From the NCBI GenBank assembly GCA_001938485.1, contig MQRK01219513.1, positions 40,505-104,504 of the forward strand: a DNA stretch of 64,000 bases, in the 5' to 3' direction. This document shows positions 62,630 through 64,000 of the stretch, piece after piece (positions within the stretch are counted from its first letter, which is position 1; every line of letters starts with the position of its first letter). This DNA is from Girardia tigrina (taxonomy: Eukaryota; Platyhelminthes; Tricladida; Dugesiidae). The notes beneath the pieces are model-generated. The model saw nothing but the letters and a program-made list of their open reading frames with translations, was not told the DNA's origin and ran no database searches. Made by a program: the position numbers and the translations under genes.

Positions 62630-63119
62630 CTAGCGCGCTCGGCCCGCTTCGCGGCCCTCTCTTGCCGGGGTTTCAATTTTTTTATATTATAAAAGCCCAA
62701 GTAACTCACTGCCTGCATCACTGCCTCACTAACGCTGTAAGGTAAATTTTTGAAATGATTTTATAATCAATAAAGAAATGATTGTATATTAATAAATAAA
62801 TATATATAAGTTATATAACAGAATTGCCGCAATTAANNNNNNNNNNNNNNNNNNNNNNNNNNNNNNNNNNNNNNNNNNNNNNNNNNNNNNNNNNNNNNNN
62901 NNNNNNNNNNNNNNNNNNNNNNNNNNNNNNNNNNNNNNNNNNNNNNNNNNNNNNNNNNNNNNNNNNNNNNNNNNNNNNNNNNNNNNNNNNNNNNNNNNNG
63001 GTTATTTATAGTGTGCCGGATATATATACTACCCGACACACTCGGGTTTTTTTATCTCGCTTGATTACGTCAGCGTTAGTGAAGCAGTGAGTGACTTGGG
63101 CTTTTATAATATATATGGA
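62630..63119 (-). mobile_element. Helitron, copy 2 (interior is an N gap)
   Basis: The 3' end on the minus strand is nearly identical to copy 1: GGCCGCGAAGCGGGCCGAGC then GCGCTAG, followed by T. The 5' side keeps TATTATAAAAGCCCAAGTCA and CACTAACGCTGACGTAAT. An extra palindrome-like segment CCCGACACACTCGGG lies at about 63032-63046. Bases 62837-62999 are unknown. The inverted copy of the 5' end inside the 3' end is also present. Confidence 0.8.
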
Positions 63120-63519
63120 CCTAACAATAGTTATTTTTTTCGTCAATTTTATGATATTATTTTTTGTCACCGAAATGATGATAATATTTAATTGCAAAAT
63201 TTTTAATAATTAAAAATATCTTATGGAAAATAAATTATCAAGTTTTTAAAAGGGAAAATAACTTATTAAATTAAAATGACAATTTTCACATTATAATTTA
63301 AATAAAATCTTTACAATAAATAATAAAAAGCAACCCAAATTCTAATATATATCCTAATAAAATTGTTTACCTGTCATATAGATATTGAAAAATATCTATC
63401 ATATGATAAAAAATCACTATAAAAATATCAGTTTTTTTGCGAAACTTTTTCCTGCAACGTTTTTTTTCCGGATCCCAAGTTCTATTTACCCGTGTTTAAT
63501 TGTATAGAAATAATTATTT

Positions 63520-63590
63520 AATAAGAATAAATGAATGACGCTATCTTCAAAATTCTTAAAACCTTCTCTGATACTAAATGTAATAACCAG
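63520..63590 (-). repeat. Inverted-repeat partner of 59195-59270
   Basis: See the partner entry. The minus strand reads FSIREGFKNFEDSVIH against FSIRESLKLLEDSVIH on the other side, with CATTCATT at the end of both. Confidence 0.6.
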
Positions 63591-64000
63591 GGCACCCAGA
63601 TTATTGACCTAAAATCTTGAAAAATTGACCAAAAAACCATAAAAAATTGACTTTAGTGACATTTCAGGTATTAAATAATACAATTACATCATATTTTATT
63701 GACTTAAAAAATTGACCTATAAAATTTAAAAATAGCTTTGTAAAAATTAATATATTTACCATAAAAAATTGACCTTTTATTCTTTTCCTTTAATTTTTAA
63801 ATAAGCATACTAATGCAAGCATTGTTGAATTATGAAACCAATCTTAAAACAAAATCAAAAATCAACTGAAAACAAATTTATTAATTATCATTGCTCATCA
63901 GATTTATTATAATAAAAAAGGATAAATTGTTTAATATTTTCGTTTTTGAAATTCCTGTCATTTTGAAATAGTTTTCTGATTTAATAATGTCAGTCGTATT
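63590..64000. repeat. Interspersed AAAAATTGACC units at the window end
   Basis: Between 63600 and 63775 AAAAATTGACC or a close variant occurs about six times at uneven spacing. CAGGGCACCCAGATT at the left edge (about 63590) looks like a hAT-type terminus. The other end is beyond the window, so this cannot be settled. Confidence 0.4.

Noticed and set aside
1-64000. Bacterial or symbiont contamination
   Set aside because: Spliced eukaryotic genes and eukaryotic transposons occur throughout, and no operon-like gene packing is seen.

Overview
This window is AT-rich eukaryotic nuclear DNA, almost certainly from an invertebrate animal. The evidence is spliced GT-AG genes with both tiny (38-51 nt) and very long (up to 19.5 kb) introns, a tektin-3-class axonemal gene, an XPF/ERCC4 first exon, and a dense mix of animal-type transposons (Tc1/mariner, hAT, MULE, piggyBac-like, Helitron, Penelope-like, R2-like LINE, Gypsy-type fossils). 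I cannot name the phylum. Four assembly gaps (N runs) lie at 15659-15851, 36127-36802, 49824-49873 and 62837-62999.

Two host genes are supported. A tektin-3-like gene runs on the minus strand from 47130 (start codon) to 7063 (stop). It has nine coding exons, about 462 residues, spread over 40 kb. Most of the window from 7 to 47 kb is its introns, and intron 1 (27490-46945) is a transposon sink. An XPF (ERCC4) gene starts at 58201 on the plus strand. Only its first coding exon is visible and the rest must lie beyond the window.

The most unusual object is a 4.1-kb MULE-type DNA transposon at 30397-34523, inside tektin intron 1. It has a perfect 9-bp target-site duplication, matching terminal inverted repeats built on a 15-bp minisatellite, a MULE transposase remnant on the plus strand, and pieces of at least two unrelated host genes on the minus strand (MOCS3/UBA4 and NDUFS4). 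The MOCS3 piece still seems to carry a 38-nt intron. This is the layout of a gene-capturing Pack-MULE, known from plants and rarely reported in animals. A second chimera of host-gene pieces, ELOVL fused to succinyl-CoA ligase beta, lies at 50183-50785 without a recognised carrier.

Penelope-like elements are the main retroelement. Their termini carry a hammerhead-ribozyme-like core (CUGANGA, stem, GAAA) in five places, with different stem sequences but conserved pairing.

Region by region: 1-7062 is AT-rich flank with a foldback element, an hAT element and small transposon scraps. From 7063 to 30390 lie tektin exons 9 to 2 and introns with an IS630/Tc1-like element, hAT, Penelope-like and mariner/LINE nests. 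From 30397 to 46945 come the MULE, a Tc1/mariner, a Helitron, a gag-type fossil, a Penelope-like element, a piggyBac-like MITE and a second MULE remnant. From 46946 to 58200 come tektin exon 1, a complete Tc1 copy, the ELOVL-SUCLA2 chimera, a Gypsy-type fossil and degraded DNA. From 58201 to 64000 come XPF exon 1 and its intron, with nested hAT and pogo-like insertions in a gag-element leader and a second Helitron.
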